Of a stretch of DNA of 57,906 nucleotides, positions 7,456-15,161 are shown piece after piece; the first letter of the stretch is position 1, and each line of letters opens with the position of its first letter. The notes under the pieces were generated by a model that worked only from the letters and a program-made list of their open reading frames with translations, was not told the DNA's origin and searched no databases. The stretch lies in assembly GCF_009647605.1 (NCBI RefSeq), contig NZ_WJIF01000010.1, forward strand, positions 95,349 to 153,254. Direction: 5' to 3'. The position numbers and the translations under genes are program-made. Source of the stretch: Agromyces agglutinans. GTDB taxonomy: Bacteria; Actinomycetota; Actinomycetes; Actinomycetales; Microbacteriaceae.

Positions 7456-8535
7456 ATGAGCGAGCCGAGCCGCACCACCCCGGCCACCCTGCACGATGTG
7501 GCGCGCGAGGCCGGCGTCTCGCTCGCGACGGCGTCGCGCTCGTTGAACGGCAGCACTCGCCGGGTCAACGAGGAGTACCGGCAGCGCGTGCTCGACGCCG
7601 CGGCGAAGCTCAACTACACGCCGAACCTCTCGGCGCAGGCCGTCGCCAGGGGCACGACCACGACGGTGGCCCTGCTCGTCGCCGACATCGCCGACCCGTA
7701 CTTCTCGTCGATCGCGGCGGGCGTCGTCGCCGAGGCCGATGCCGAGCACCTCATCGTCACCATGGCCGCCACCGAGCGCGACCCCGAGCGCGAGCTCGAG
7801 CTCGTCCGGCAGTTGCGCGGCCAGCGCCCACGCGTGATGATCCTGGCGGGCTCGCGCCCCACGGTCGACCGCACCGAGGGCGCGCTCGCCGACGAACTCG
7901 CGGCGTACGAGGCATCCGGCGGTCGCGTGGTGCTGATCAGCCGCAACGAACTCGACTTCCGCACCGTGCTGCTCGAGAACCGCGGCGGCGCCGAGCGGCT
8001 CGCCCGCGAGCTCGTCGGCCTCGGGTACCGGCGCTTCGCGGTCGTGACCGGCGGCGAGGGGCTGCGCACGGCGGCCGATCGGCTCGAGGGTTTCCGGGCC
8101 GGGCTCGCGGCCGTCGGCGGCCGGCTCGACGACGCCGACGTCGTGCGCTCGGCGTTCACGCGCGACGGCGGCTACGACGGGGCGCGCCGGCTCATCGAGC
8201 GCGGTCTCGACGGCATCGAGCTCGTCTTCGCGACCAACGACGTGATGGCGGTCGGCGCGCTCTCCGCGATCCGCGACGCCGGCCTCACGCCCGGCCGCGA
8301 CCTCGCGATCGCCGGGTTCGACGACATCCCCACGGTGCAGGATGTCACGCCCCCGCTCACGACGGTTCGCGTGCCGCTCGAGGAGCTCGGCCGGCGAGCG
8401 CTGCGCCTGGCGCTCGCCGAGGATGCCGACGCCGGCGCCGACGCGGACGCCACGGCCGGTGAGACCGCTCACCCTCGCGGCGGCTCGGTCGAGGCCGAGG
8501 TGGTCCTGCGCGCCTCGACGCCCGGCATCGGCTGA
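7456..8535 (+). CDS. LacI family transcriptional regulator
   Basis: 359 residues. N-terminal LacI helix-turn-helix with hinge helix (TLHDVAREAGVSLATASRSL), followed by the periplasmic-binding-like effector domain with typical strands (VALLVADIADPYFSSIAAGV, VFATNDVMAVGAL, IAGFDDIPTVQ). The start is ATG 7456 behind a GGAGG site; the upstream ATG at 7417 lacks one. A low-complexity Asp/Ala insert near residue 330 is unusual but outside the core. Three operators of one design flank the gene, so it probably represses both the divergent oxidoreductase and the downstream operon until a sugar or derivative binds. Confidence 0.85.
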   Translation: MSEPSRTTPATLHDVAREAGVSLATASRSLNGSTRRVNEEYRQRVLDAAAKLNYTPNLSAQAVARGTTTTVALLVADIADPYFSSIAAGVVAEADAEHLIVTMAATERDPERELELVRQLRGQRPRVMILAGSRPTVDRTEGALADELAAYEASGGRVVLISRNELDFRTVLLENRGGAERLARELVGLGYRRFAVVTGGEGLRTAADRLEGFRAGLAAVGGRLDDADVVRSAFTRDGGYDGARRLIERGLDGIELVFATNDVMAVGALSAIRDAGLTPGRDLAIAGFDDIPTVQDVTPPLTTVRVPLEELGRRALRLALAEDADAGADADATAGETAHPRGGSVEAEVVLRASTPGIG

Positions 8536-8553
8536 CCACGGTCGTCGCACCTC

Positions 8554-8627
8554 CCGCCGCGGTGCGGGTTCCTCGCACCGGTGCGAGGAACTCGGCGCAC
8601 TGCCGCGAGCAACTCGCACCGCGGCGG
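8554..8627. terminator. Nested palindromes after the LacI gene
   Basis: Perfect 13-bp outer arms CCGCCGCGGTGCG (8554-8566) and CGCACCGCGGCGG (8615-8627) enclose a perfect 24-bp palindrome (8568-8591, centre CACCGGTG). It starts 19 bp after the LacI stop and would fold into a very stable cruciform or hairpin. A terminator role is likely, but no T-tract follows and its symmetry makes direction ambiguous. Confidence 0.6.
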
Positions 8628-8700
8628 CCCGGGCGAATCGCCGCCACGTCCACTCGGGCTGACGAGGTCTTGCGAGGCGCCGACTCCTGTGGCACACTCT

Positions 8701-8714
8701 GGTAAACGCTTTCC
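8701..8714. promoter_or_regulatory. LacI-type operator 3
   Basis: GGTAAACGCTTTCC; on the minus strand GGAAAGCGTTTACC, matching GGAAANCGNTTNCY. It lies 60 bp ahead of the second Gfo/Idh gene, where it could occlude that operon's promoter. Confidence 0.65.
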
Positions 8715-8773
8715 GACGCGCCGGACCGATCGAACGAGCCGCCGCACCCGCACCCGCACGAACAGGACGACCC

Positions 8774-10021
8774 ATGGCAGAGCAGCCCCAGACCACCCCG
8801 CAGACCATCGGCATCATCATGAACGGCGTCTCGGGCCGCATGGGCTACCGCCAGCACCTCGTGCGCTCGATCCTCGCGATCCGCGAGCAGGGCGGCGTGC
8901 TCCTCGCCGACGGCGAGACGCGCGTGCAGGTCGAACCGATCCTCGTCGGCCGCAGCGAGAAGAAGCTCGCCGACCTCGCCGCCGAGCACGGCATCGAGCA
9001 CTACACGACGAACCTCGACGAGGCGCTCGCCGACGACCGCTGGCAGATCTACGCCGACTTCCTCGTGACCAAGGCCCGGGCGGCCGCGCTGAAGAAGGCC
9101 ATCGCGGCCGGCAAGGCCATCTACACCGAGAAGCCGACGGCCGAGTCCTTCGAGGAGGCGCTCGAGCTCGCCCGCCTCGCCGAGGAGGCCGGCATCAAGA
9201 ACGGCGTCGTGCACGACAAGCTCTACCTGCCGGGCCTGCAGAAGCTCAAGCGCCTCATCGACTCGGGCTTCTTCGGCCGCATCCTGAGCGTGCGCGGCGA
9301 GTTCGGCTACTGGGTGTTCGAGGGCGACTGGCAGCCCGCGCAGCGTCCGAGCTGGAACTACCGCGCCGAAGACGGCGGCGGCATCATCGTCGACATGTTC
9401 CCGCACTGGAACTACGTGCTCGAGAACCTCTTCGGCCGGGTCGAGTCGGTCTACGCGAAGGCCGTCACCGAGATCCCCGAGCGCGTCGACGAGCGCGGCG
9501 AGCGCTACCCCGCCACCGCCGACGACGCCGCGTACGCGATCTTCGAGCTCGAGGGCGGCGTCGTCGCGCAGCTCAACTCCAGCTGGACCACGCGCGTCAA
9601 CCGCGACGAGCTCGTCGAGTTCCAGGTCGACGGCACGCACGGCTCGGCCGTCGTGGGCCTCTTCGGGTGCAAGATCCAGCCGCGCAACGCGACGCCCAAG
9701 CCCGTGTGGAACCCCGACCTCGCCGACGAGCACGACTACGCCGGCGACTGGATCGAGAGCCCCGGCAACCGCGAGTTCGAGAACGGCTTCAAGACGCAGT
9801 GGGAGGAGTTCATCCGCCACGTGGTCGAAGACGCCCCGAACCACTACGACTTCCTCGCGGGCGCGCGCGGCGTGCTGCTCGCCGAGGCGGGCCTCCGTTC
9901 GTCGGCCGAGGGCCGTCGTGTCGAGATCCCCGTCGTCGACGTGCCGACCGCGCCCGTGACCACCGGCGACGCGAGCGCGGCGGGCGCCGACCTCGCGACC
10001 GAGCTCGCCGGGCTCCGCTGA
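8774..10021 (+). CDS. Gfo/Idh/MocA family oxidoreductase (operon with DUF993)
   Basis: 415 residues. The N-terminal dinucleotide fold begins IGIIMNGVSGRMGYRQ, with an atypical glycine loop for the family; the conserved EKP is at 119-121 (YTEKPTAE), followed by KNGVVHDKLYLPGLQKL, where Lys may be catalytic. The C-terminal domain contains GGIIVDMFPHWNYVLENLFG. Its last ~25 residues are Ala/Thr-rich. The stop shares a base with the next start (TGATG), so it is tightly coupled to the DUF993 gene. Likely an NAD(P)-dependent oxidation step in the same pathway as the divergent paralogue, acting on a different intermediate; the substrate is unknown. Confidence 0.82.
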   Translation: MAEQPQTTPQTIGIIMNGVSGRMGYRQHLVRSILAIREQGGVLLADGETRVQVEPILVGRSEKKLADLAAEHGIEHYTTNLDEALADDRWQIYADFLVTKARAAALKKAIAAGKAIYTEKPTAESFEEALELARLAEEAGIKNGVVHDKLYLPGLQKLKRLIDSGFFGRILSVRGEFGYWVFEGDWQPAQRPSWNYRAEDGGGIIVDMFPHWNYVLENLFGRVESVYAKAVTEIPERVDERGERYPATADDAAYAIFELEGGVVAQLNSSWTTRVNRDELVEFQVDGTHGSAVVGLFGCKIQPRNATPKPVWNPDLADEHDYAGDWIESPGNREFENGFKTQWEEFIRHVVEDAPNHYDFLAGARGVLLAEAGLRSSAEGRRVEIPVVDVPTAPVTTGDASAAGADLATELAGLR

Positions 10022-11292
10022 TGACGGCACTGACCCTCCTCGACGCGCAGGGCGGCGTGGCATCCGTCGCCCTGAACGCGGCGCCCGCGTTCCAGAAGCC
10101 CCGGCATCCGCTCGCGAGCCGCGTCGCGTACGCGGCCGCGCACGTGGTGCCGAAGGCGCACGCCGACAACACGCCGGGCGAGCCGGCCGAGATCGACTGG
10201 GATGCCACGCTCGCGTTCCGCCACCACGTGTGGTCGTGGGGCCTCGGCGTCGCCGACGCGATGGACACCGCACAGCGCAACATGGGCCTCGACCCGGCCG
10301 CGACCCGCGAGCTCATCTCGCGGAGCGCCGCCGAGGCGGCGTCGGTCGGCGGAAAGCTCGTCGTGGGCGTCAACACCGACCACGTCGACGAGGAGCACAT
10401 CCCGCTCGACCGCGTGATCGATGCCTACAAGCAGCAGCTGCACCAGACCGAGGACGCGGGCGCCGGTGTCGTGCTCATGGCGAGCCGGCACCTCGCGCGC
10501 GCCGCGCAGTCCGCCGACGACTACCGCCGCGTCTACCGCGAGGTGCTCGCGGCGGCGAGCACGCCGGTCGTGCTGCACTGGCTCGGCACGGCGTTCGATC
10601 CGTCATTGGCCGGTTACTTCGGTTCGGATGACTCGGATGCCGCGTCGCAGACCCTGCTCGAGATCATCGAGGACGACCCGACCAAGGTGCAGGGCGTGAA
10701 GATGAGCCTGCTCGACGCCGACGCCGAGATCGCGGTCCGTCGCCGCCTGCCCGGGACGGCCCGGATGTTCACGGGCGACGACTTCCACTACGTCGGCCTC
10801 ATCGAGGGCGACGACCTGGGCCACTCCGACGCGCTGCTCGGTGCGTTCTCGTGCCTGGCGCCGAACGCCTCGGCCGCGATCCAGGCGCTCGACGCCGGCG
10901 ATGTCGAGGGGTACCGGAGCATCCTCGCGCCGACCGAGCCGCTCTCGCAGCAGGTCTTCGCCGCGCCGACGTACTACTACAAGACGGGGGTCGCGTTCCT
11001 GTCGTGGCTGAACGGCCATCAGGCGGCGTTCCAGATGGTGGGCGGCCTGCACGCCGCGCGCAGCCTGCCGCACCTCTCACGGATCGTCGAACTGGCGAAC
11101 GCATCGGGTGCGCTCGAGCGGCCCGAGCTGGCGGCGGCCCGCTGGCACGCGATGCTCACGCTGAACGGCGTCGAGCCCGCGACGACGGAGGCCGCTACGG
11201 CGAAAGACGACGTGCCTGACGCCGCGCCCGCGCCCGAGCCCGCCGCGCCCTCCGCATCCGACCCGATCGACCTCTCGGAGCTGCCCGCATGA
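10021..11292 (+). CDS. DUF993 family protein, DHDPS-like fold
   Basis: 423 residues, recognised as the DUF993 family. Two stretches line up with the KdgD encoded at 640-1644: PVVLHWLGTA (residues 182-191) against PVVVYHRGTA, and KVQGVKMSLLD (222-232) against KVVGFKDGTGD. This places Lys227 at the Schiff-base position and His186 where KdgD has its catalytic Tyr, suggesting a class I lyase or aldolase with altered acid/base chemistry. The last ~35 residues are a Pro/Ala/Asp-rich tail. It is co-translated between a Gfo/Idh oxidoreductase and an isomerase. No function is established that I know of; the lyase role is inference. Confidence 0.8.
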   Translation: MTALTLLDAQGGVASVALNAAPAFQKPRHPLASRVAYAAAHVVPKAHADNTPGEPAEIDWDATLAFRHHVWSWGLGVADAMDTAQRNMGLDPAATRELISRSAAEAASVGGKLVVGVNTDHVDEEHIPLDRVIDAYKQQLHQTEDAGAGVVLMASRHLARAAQSADDYRRVYREVLAAASTPVVLHWLGTAFDPSLAGYFGSDDSDAASQTLLEIIEDDPTKVQGVKMSLLDADAEIAVRRRLPGTARMFTGDDFHYVGLIEGDDLGHSDALLGAFSCLAPNASAAIQALDAGDVEGYRSILAPTEPLSQQVFAAPTYYYKTGVAFLSWLNGHQAAFQMVGGLHAARSLPHLSRIVELANASGALERPELAAARWHAMLTLNGVEPATTEAATAKDDVPDAAPAPEPAAPSASDPIDLSELPA

Positions 11293-12170
11293 CCGCCCAC
11301 CCCCGCCTGTCGATGAACGTCGCGACGATCAAGTACGCGCCGTTCGAGGATTCGCTGCGCGTGCTGCTCGACGCCGGCTACGAGTCGGTCGGGCTCTGGC
11401 GCGAGCCGGTCGCCGAACTCGGGCTCGACGAGGCGACCAAGCGGTTCGCCGACTCGGGCCTTCGCCTGTCGACACTCTGCCGCCAGGGCTTCTTCACCAT
11501 GGAGGAGGGCGCGGCGCGCCGGGCCTCGATCGACGAGAACCGCCGGGCGATCGCGGAGACGGCCACCCTCGCCGCGGCCGGCGCGCCCCGCTCGCGAGCA
11601 GTGCTCGTGCTCGTCGCCGGCGGGCTGCCCGAGGGCTCGCGCGACCTCGTCGGCGCTCGCGCCCGTATCGCCGACGCGCTCGAGGAGCTCGCGCCCGAGG
11701 CATCCGCCGCCGGGGTGACGCTCGCGATCGAGCCGCTGCACCCGATGTACGCCTCCGACCGCGCCGTCGTCTCGACGCTCAAGCAGGCGCTCGACCTCGC
11801 GGCGCCGTTCGCGCCCGAGACGGTCGGCGTCACCGTCGACACGTTCCACATCTGGTGGGACCCCGAGGCCGAGGCGCAGATCGAGCGCGCCGGCCGCGAG
11901 GGACGCATAGCGACATACCAGGTGTGCGACTGGGCGACGCCCCTGCCGGCCGACGTCCTGCTGAGCCGGCACTACCCCGGCGACGGCGTCATCGACTTCG
12001 GCACGTTCACGCGAGCCGTCGAGGCGACCGGCTACGCGGGCGACATCGAGGTCGAGATCTTCAACCAGCAGATCTGGGATGCCCCGTGGGCCGAGGTGGC
12101 CCGCCGTACGGCGGAGACCTTCGACGCCGCGGTGGCACCGCACCTCGCTTCGGTGCCGGCCGGCGCGTAG
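11289..12170 (+). CDS. Sugar phosphate isomerase/epimerase family (TIM barrel)
   Basis: 293-residue xylose-isomerase-like TIM barrel (AP endonuclease family 2 clan). Likely metal ligands are the Glu in LAIEPLHP, the Asp/His pair in VDTFHIWWD, and the Glu in IEVEIFNQQIW; HYPGDGVIDF is the typical strand-8 loop. It overlaps DUF993 by ATGA, making it the third gene of the LacI-controlled operon. Such enzymes isomerise or epimerise keto-sugars or act as dehydratases on 2-keto or 3-keto intermediates produced by Gfo/Idh enzymes, which suits its neighbours. Confidence 0.8.
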   Translation: MTAHPRLSMNVATIKYAPFEDSLRVLLDAGYESVGLWREPVAELGLDEATKRFADSGLRLSTLCRQGFFTMEEGAARRASIDENRRAIAETATLAAAGAPRSRAVLVLVAGGLPEGSRDLVGARARIADALEELAPEASAAGVTLAIEPLHPMYASDRAVVSTLKQALDLAAPFAPETVGVTVDTFHIWWDPEAEAQIERAGREGRIATYQVCDWATPLPADVLLSRHYPGDGVIDFGTFTRAVEATGYAGDIEVEIFNQQIWDAPWAEVARRTAETFDAAVAPHLASVPAGA

Positions 12171-12203
12171 GCGGCGCCGCACCGACCCGATCGGCCTGCA
12201 GAC

Positions 12204-12220
12204 GGGGCGGCTCCCGCCCC
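12204..12220 (+). terminator. GC hairpin terminator of the DUF993 operon
   Basis: Perfect 7-bp stem GGGGCGG (12204-12210) and CCGCCCC (12214-12220) with a 3-nt loop, 33 bp after the isomerase stop. No U-tract follows, as is common for actinobacterial hairpins. Confidence 0.6.
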
Positions 12221-12221
12221 G

Positions 12222-12294
12222 GGAAAACAGGATGAGATGCGCTACACCCCGCAATACCGCAATACACGGGTATGACGCGTCTCATCCTGTTTCC
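12222..12294. repeat. 20-bp inverted repeat with 34-bp AT-richer centre
   Basis: GGAAAACAGGATGAGATGCG (12222-12241) and CGCGTCTCATCCTGTTTCC (12276-12294) pair over almost their full length (one substitution, one extra A). The centre contains GCAATAC twice and is clearly less GC-rich than the surroundings. It abuts the hairpin at 12204-12220. It could be a miniature element, a cruciform, or an operator for the acetyltransferase gene 113 bp downstream. Confidence 0.7.
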
Positions 12295-12406
12295 GCACCG
12301 GCGCCGAGGCGCTCGTCGGCCGCCGCCTGCACGCTGCCCTCGTCGGAGACCACGGTCGCAGCTCCTGCGGCGCCCGGTTCCCAGCCGGCATCGCTACGCT
12401 GGATCG

Positions 12407-13744
12407 GTGCCCTTCGACCTTCGCAACCAGCCCGTGGACCGGCGGTCCGAGGCCGCACTCGCCGCACGCGGACTCGGCTACCGATCGGTCGATCCGTCCG
12501 ACCGCGCCGGGCTCGACGCGTGGGCGCAGGCCGACCAGCGCGGCTTCCATCACCTGCGGCCGACCGAGTCCGACCTCGAGCACGAACGGCGCATCTTCGC
12601 GGAGCGCCGCGTGCACGGCGTCTACGACCCGACGGGGGCCGAGCCGGCGATCCCCGTCGCGACGATCTCGAGCTGGCCGACCGGACTCAGCATGCCGGGC
12701 GGGCGCAGCGTCGACGCGTGGGCGATCAGCTCGGTGACGGTCGCACCGACGCACCGGCGCCGCGGCATCGCCCGGGCCATGGTCGAGGCCGAGCTCCGCG
12801 ACGCCGTCGAAGCCGGAGCCGCGGTCGCCGTGCTGACGGTGAGCGAGGCCACGATCTACGGCCGGTTCGGTTTCTCCCCCGCCGCACGCGCGGCGACGGT
12901 CGTCGTCGACCGCCGGCGGGCGGTGTGGAAGGGGCCGGATGCCCCGGGCCGGACGCACCTCGTCGACCCGCGGTCGCTGCGCGACGCGGCCCCGCAGATC
13001 ATCCGCCGCGCGGTGGCCCGCACGCCCGGCGAGATCGACCGATGGCCGGTCCTGCTCGACCGCGTGCTGGGCCTGATCGACCCCGAGTCCGAGGGCGCAC
13101 GCCGCACCCGCGCCATCCGCTACGACGACCAGCACGGCGAGACGCAGGGCTTCGTGACCTACCGCATCACGCGCGAGCCCGACCGTCCGGGCGTGCTCGA
13201 GTTCGACTTCATGGCAGCGGCGACCGACGACGCCGAGCGCGCCCTGTGGCGAGCCCTCGTCGAGGTCGACTTCATCGGCTCCGTGCGCGGGACGCTGCGC
13301 TCGGTCGAGGAGCCCCTGCCCTGGCTGCTCGAGGATCCTCGAGCGGTGTCGGTCGAGGAGGTGCTCGATCACCTCTGGGTGCGGGTGCTCGACCCGGTCG
13401 CGGCGCTCGGCACGCGCCGGTACGGGGTTGCGGGCTCGCTCACGCTGGAGGTCGACGACCCGCTCGGCCATGCCGCTGGCACCTTCGAACTCGAGGTCTC
13501 GAACGGCGGGCGCGCCGAGGTGCGCCGGGTCGAGGCATCCGAGGCCTCGCCGTCGTCGTCGCGCCGCAGCCGCCGTGCGGGCGGCATCCGGCTCGGCGTT
13601 CCCGAACTCGGCGCGATCCTCCTCGGTGACGTGCGTCCCTCGACGCTGGCCCGCGCGGGCCGCATCGGCGACGCCGGCGCGCTCGAGTTGGCCGACGCGA
13701 TGTTCGCGACCCGCAAGGCGCCGCAGCTGAGCATCTGGTTCTAG
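12407..13744 (+). CDS. Eis-like GNAT N-acetyltransferase
   Basis: 445 residues, resembling the Eis family of two GNAT domains plus a sterol-carrier-like C-terminal domain. The acetyl-CoA loop VAPTHRRRGIAR (residues 112-123) is intact, followed by VLTVSEATIYGRFGF containing Tyr151, equivalent to the Eis catalytic Tyr. The protein ends in Phe445 (LSIWF), matching the Eis use of the C-terminal carboxylate as a catalytic base. The start is GTG 12407: TACGCT (12395-12400) lies exactly 6 nt upstream, so the mRNA is probably leaderless; an upstream ATG at 12272 would begin inside the inverted repeat. Eis enzymes acetylate amines such as aminoglycosides or polyamines; the substrate here is unknown. 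Confidence 0.82.
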   Translation: MPFDLRNQPVDRRSEAALAARGLGYRSVDPSDRAGLDAWAQADQRGFHHLRPTESDLEHERRIFAERRVHGVYDPTGAEPAIPVATISSWPTGLSMPGGRSVDAWAISSVTVAPTHRRRGIARAMVEAELRDAVEAGAAVAVLTVSEATIYGRFGFSPAARAATVVVDRRRAVWKGPDAPGRTHLVDPRSLRDAAPQIIRRAVARTPGEIDRWPVLLDRVLGLIDPESEGARRTRAIRYDDQHGETQGFVTYRITREPDRPGVLEFDFMAAATDDAERALWRALVEVDFIGSVRGTLRSVEEPLPWLLEDPRAVSVEEVLDHLWVRVLDPVAALGTRRYGVAGSLTLEVDDPLGHAAGTFELEVSNGGRAEVRRVEASEASPSSSRRSRRAGGIRLGVPELGAILLGDVRPSTLARAGRIGDAGALELADAMFATRKAPQLSIWF

Positions 13745-13826
13745 GCCGTTCCTCGCCGTTGGGCCAATGTGAGCGCGACCACGGGAAAGCGCGTGCCGCG
13801 TGGCATCCGCCTGTCGCCCGAACGGG

Positions 13827-13864
13827 GGTCACCACTTACTGACCGGTAAGTGAGTTATGTGACC
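13827..13864. promoter_or_regulatory. Nested inverted repeat upstream of the sugar ABC operon
   Basis: Inner arms CACTTAC (13833-13839) and GTAAGTG (13846-13852) and outer arms GGTCAC (13827-13832) and GTGACC (13859-13864) form a double palindrome 115 bp before the binding-protein start. It looks like an operator for a dimeric (TetR/GntR-sized) regulator. The rest of the 234-bp gap holds only GC-rich leader and the ribosome-binding site AAGGGGAG. Confidence 0.5.
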
Positions 13865-13978
13865 GTTATCAAAGTGGCCTACCGGAGCGCTCGCGCGCGC
13901 ACCAAGATGGGCCGTGCCGCCGCCGATGAAGACGGCGGAACCCGGAGGGGTCGACCTCACCTGATGAAGGGGAGAGCC

Positions 13979-15049
13979 GTGAAGAAGACTTCATTGGTCT
14001 CTGCTGCTGCGATCGCCGGTGTTTCGGCGATGCTGCTGGCAGCCTGTTCCAGCGGCGGTGGCGGCGAGGGCGACGACGGCGGCGATGCCGCCGCGACGCG
14101 CGCCTGCGTGATCCTGCCCGACGCGGCATCCTCGCCGCGCTGGGAGAACAACGACCGCCCGTACCTCGAGAGCGGCCTCGCCGATGCCGGCTTCGAGACC
14201 GACATCCAGAACGCGCAGGGCGACACGGGCAAGTACGCGACCATCGCCGACCAGCAGCTCAGCAAGGGCTGCGGCGTGATGCTGCTCGTCGACTACAACG
14301 GCGCGGGCGCCGCGGTCGCCGAGAAGGCGAAGGCCGAGGGCATCCCGGTCATCGCCTACGACCGCCCGATCGAGGGCGCCGACTACTACGTCTCGTTCGA
14401 CAACGTCGAGGTCGGCCGCCTCGAGGGCCAGGCGATCGTCGACGGCCTGAAGGCCGCCGGCAAGGACCCGGCCACCGCCAAGGTCGTCTACATGGGCGGC
14501 GACCCGACCGACGGCAACGCCGCGATGTTCCACGACGGTGCGGTCGAGGTCATGGAGGGCGCCGGCATCAAGCCGGCCGCCGAGCCGCCCGGGGTCTGGG
14601 ACGGCGACGAGTCGGCCACCAACTTCGAGCAGGCGCTCACCGGGCTCGGCGGCACCGTCGACGCGGTGTGGGTCGCCAACGACACCAACGCCGCGGGCGT
14701 CATCACGGTGCTCGACAAGAACGGGCTGACCGTTCCGGTCTCCGGGCAGGATGCCTCGGTCGCCGGCCTGCAGAACGTGCTGCTCGGCAAGCAGACCGCG
14801 ACGGTCTACAAGCCGATCAAGCTCGAGGCCGACGCGGCCGTCGAGCTCGCGGTGGCCCTGCTCGAGGGTGAGACGCCCACCGCCGACCAGGAGCTCGAGG
14901 ACGGCACGCCGTACATCGCGGTGACGCCGATCCTCGTGGGACCCGAGGAGGTCGTCACGGTGATCGAGGCGGGCGACGCCGACGCCGCCGAGGTCTGCGA
15001 CGGCGAAGTCGCGGCCAAGTGCGAGGAGTTCGGCATCGACGCGGGGTGA
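13979..15049 (+). CDS. Sugar ABC transporter substrate-binding lipoprotein (XylF-like)
   Basis: 356 residues from GTG 13979, which is preceded by AAGGGGAG at good spacing. It has a Lys-rich N-terminus, hydrophobic segment and lipobox LLAAC, so it is exported and lipid-anchored outside the membrane. The mature part is a periplasmic-binding-protein type 1 fold for pentoses or hexoses (ACVILPDAASSPRWENND; GIPVIAYDRPIEGADYYVSFDN; VWVANDTNAAGVITVL). Four Cys residues, including two near the C-terminus (AEVCDGEVAAKCEE), could form disulfides. It is the first gene of an operon with a matching ATPase and permease; the YDRPIEGADYYVSFDN segment is most like xylose-type binding proteins. Confidence 0.85.
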   Translation: MKKTSLVSAAAIAGVSAMLLAACSSGGGGEGDDGGDAAATRACVILPDAASSPRWENNDRPYLESGLADAGFETDIQNAQGDTGKYATIADQQLSKGCGVMLLVDYNGAGAAVAEKAKAEGIPVIAYDRPIEGADYYVSFDNVEVGRLEGQAIVDGLKAAGKDPATAKVVYMGGDPTDGNAAMFHDGAVEVMEGAGIKPAAEPPGVWDGDESATNFEQALTGLGGTVDAVWVANDTNAAGVITVLDKNGLTVPVSGQDASVAGLQNVLLGKQTATVYKPIKLEADAAVELAVALLEGETPTADQELEDGTPYIAVTPILVGPEEVVTVIEAGDADAAEVCDGEVAAKCEEFGIDAG

Positions 15050-15063
15050 TCCCGGCAGCGCGG

Positions 15064-15088
15064 GGCCTCGGGCCGCAGGCCCGGGGCC
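15064..15088 (+). terminator. Intercistronic hairpin after the binding-protein gene
   Basis: GGCCTCGGGCC (15064-15074) and GGCCCGGGGCC (15078-15088) form an 11-bp stem with one G.U pair and a 3-nt loop, 14 bp after the stop. A hairpin here would stabilise or partly terminate the transcript so that the binding protein is made in excess over ATPase and permease. Confidence 0.55.
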
Positions 15089-15161
15089 TCGCGTCGTCCC
15101 CTCCGTCCTTCCCTCCCGGTGCCACACTGGGAGCCGACAGCGTCGTCTGAAAGGAACCGGC

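Noticed and set aside
13786..13799. GGAAAGCGCGTGCC as a fourth copy of the DUF993-regulon operator
   Set aside because: It matches only the left half of GGAAANCGNTTNCY and breaks the right half, so chance is likely; kept out of the regulon.
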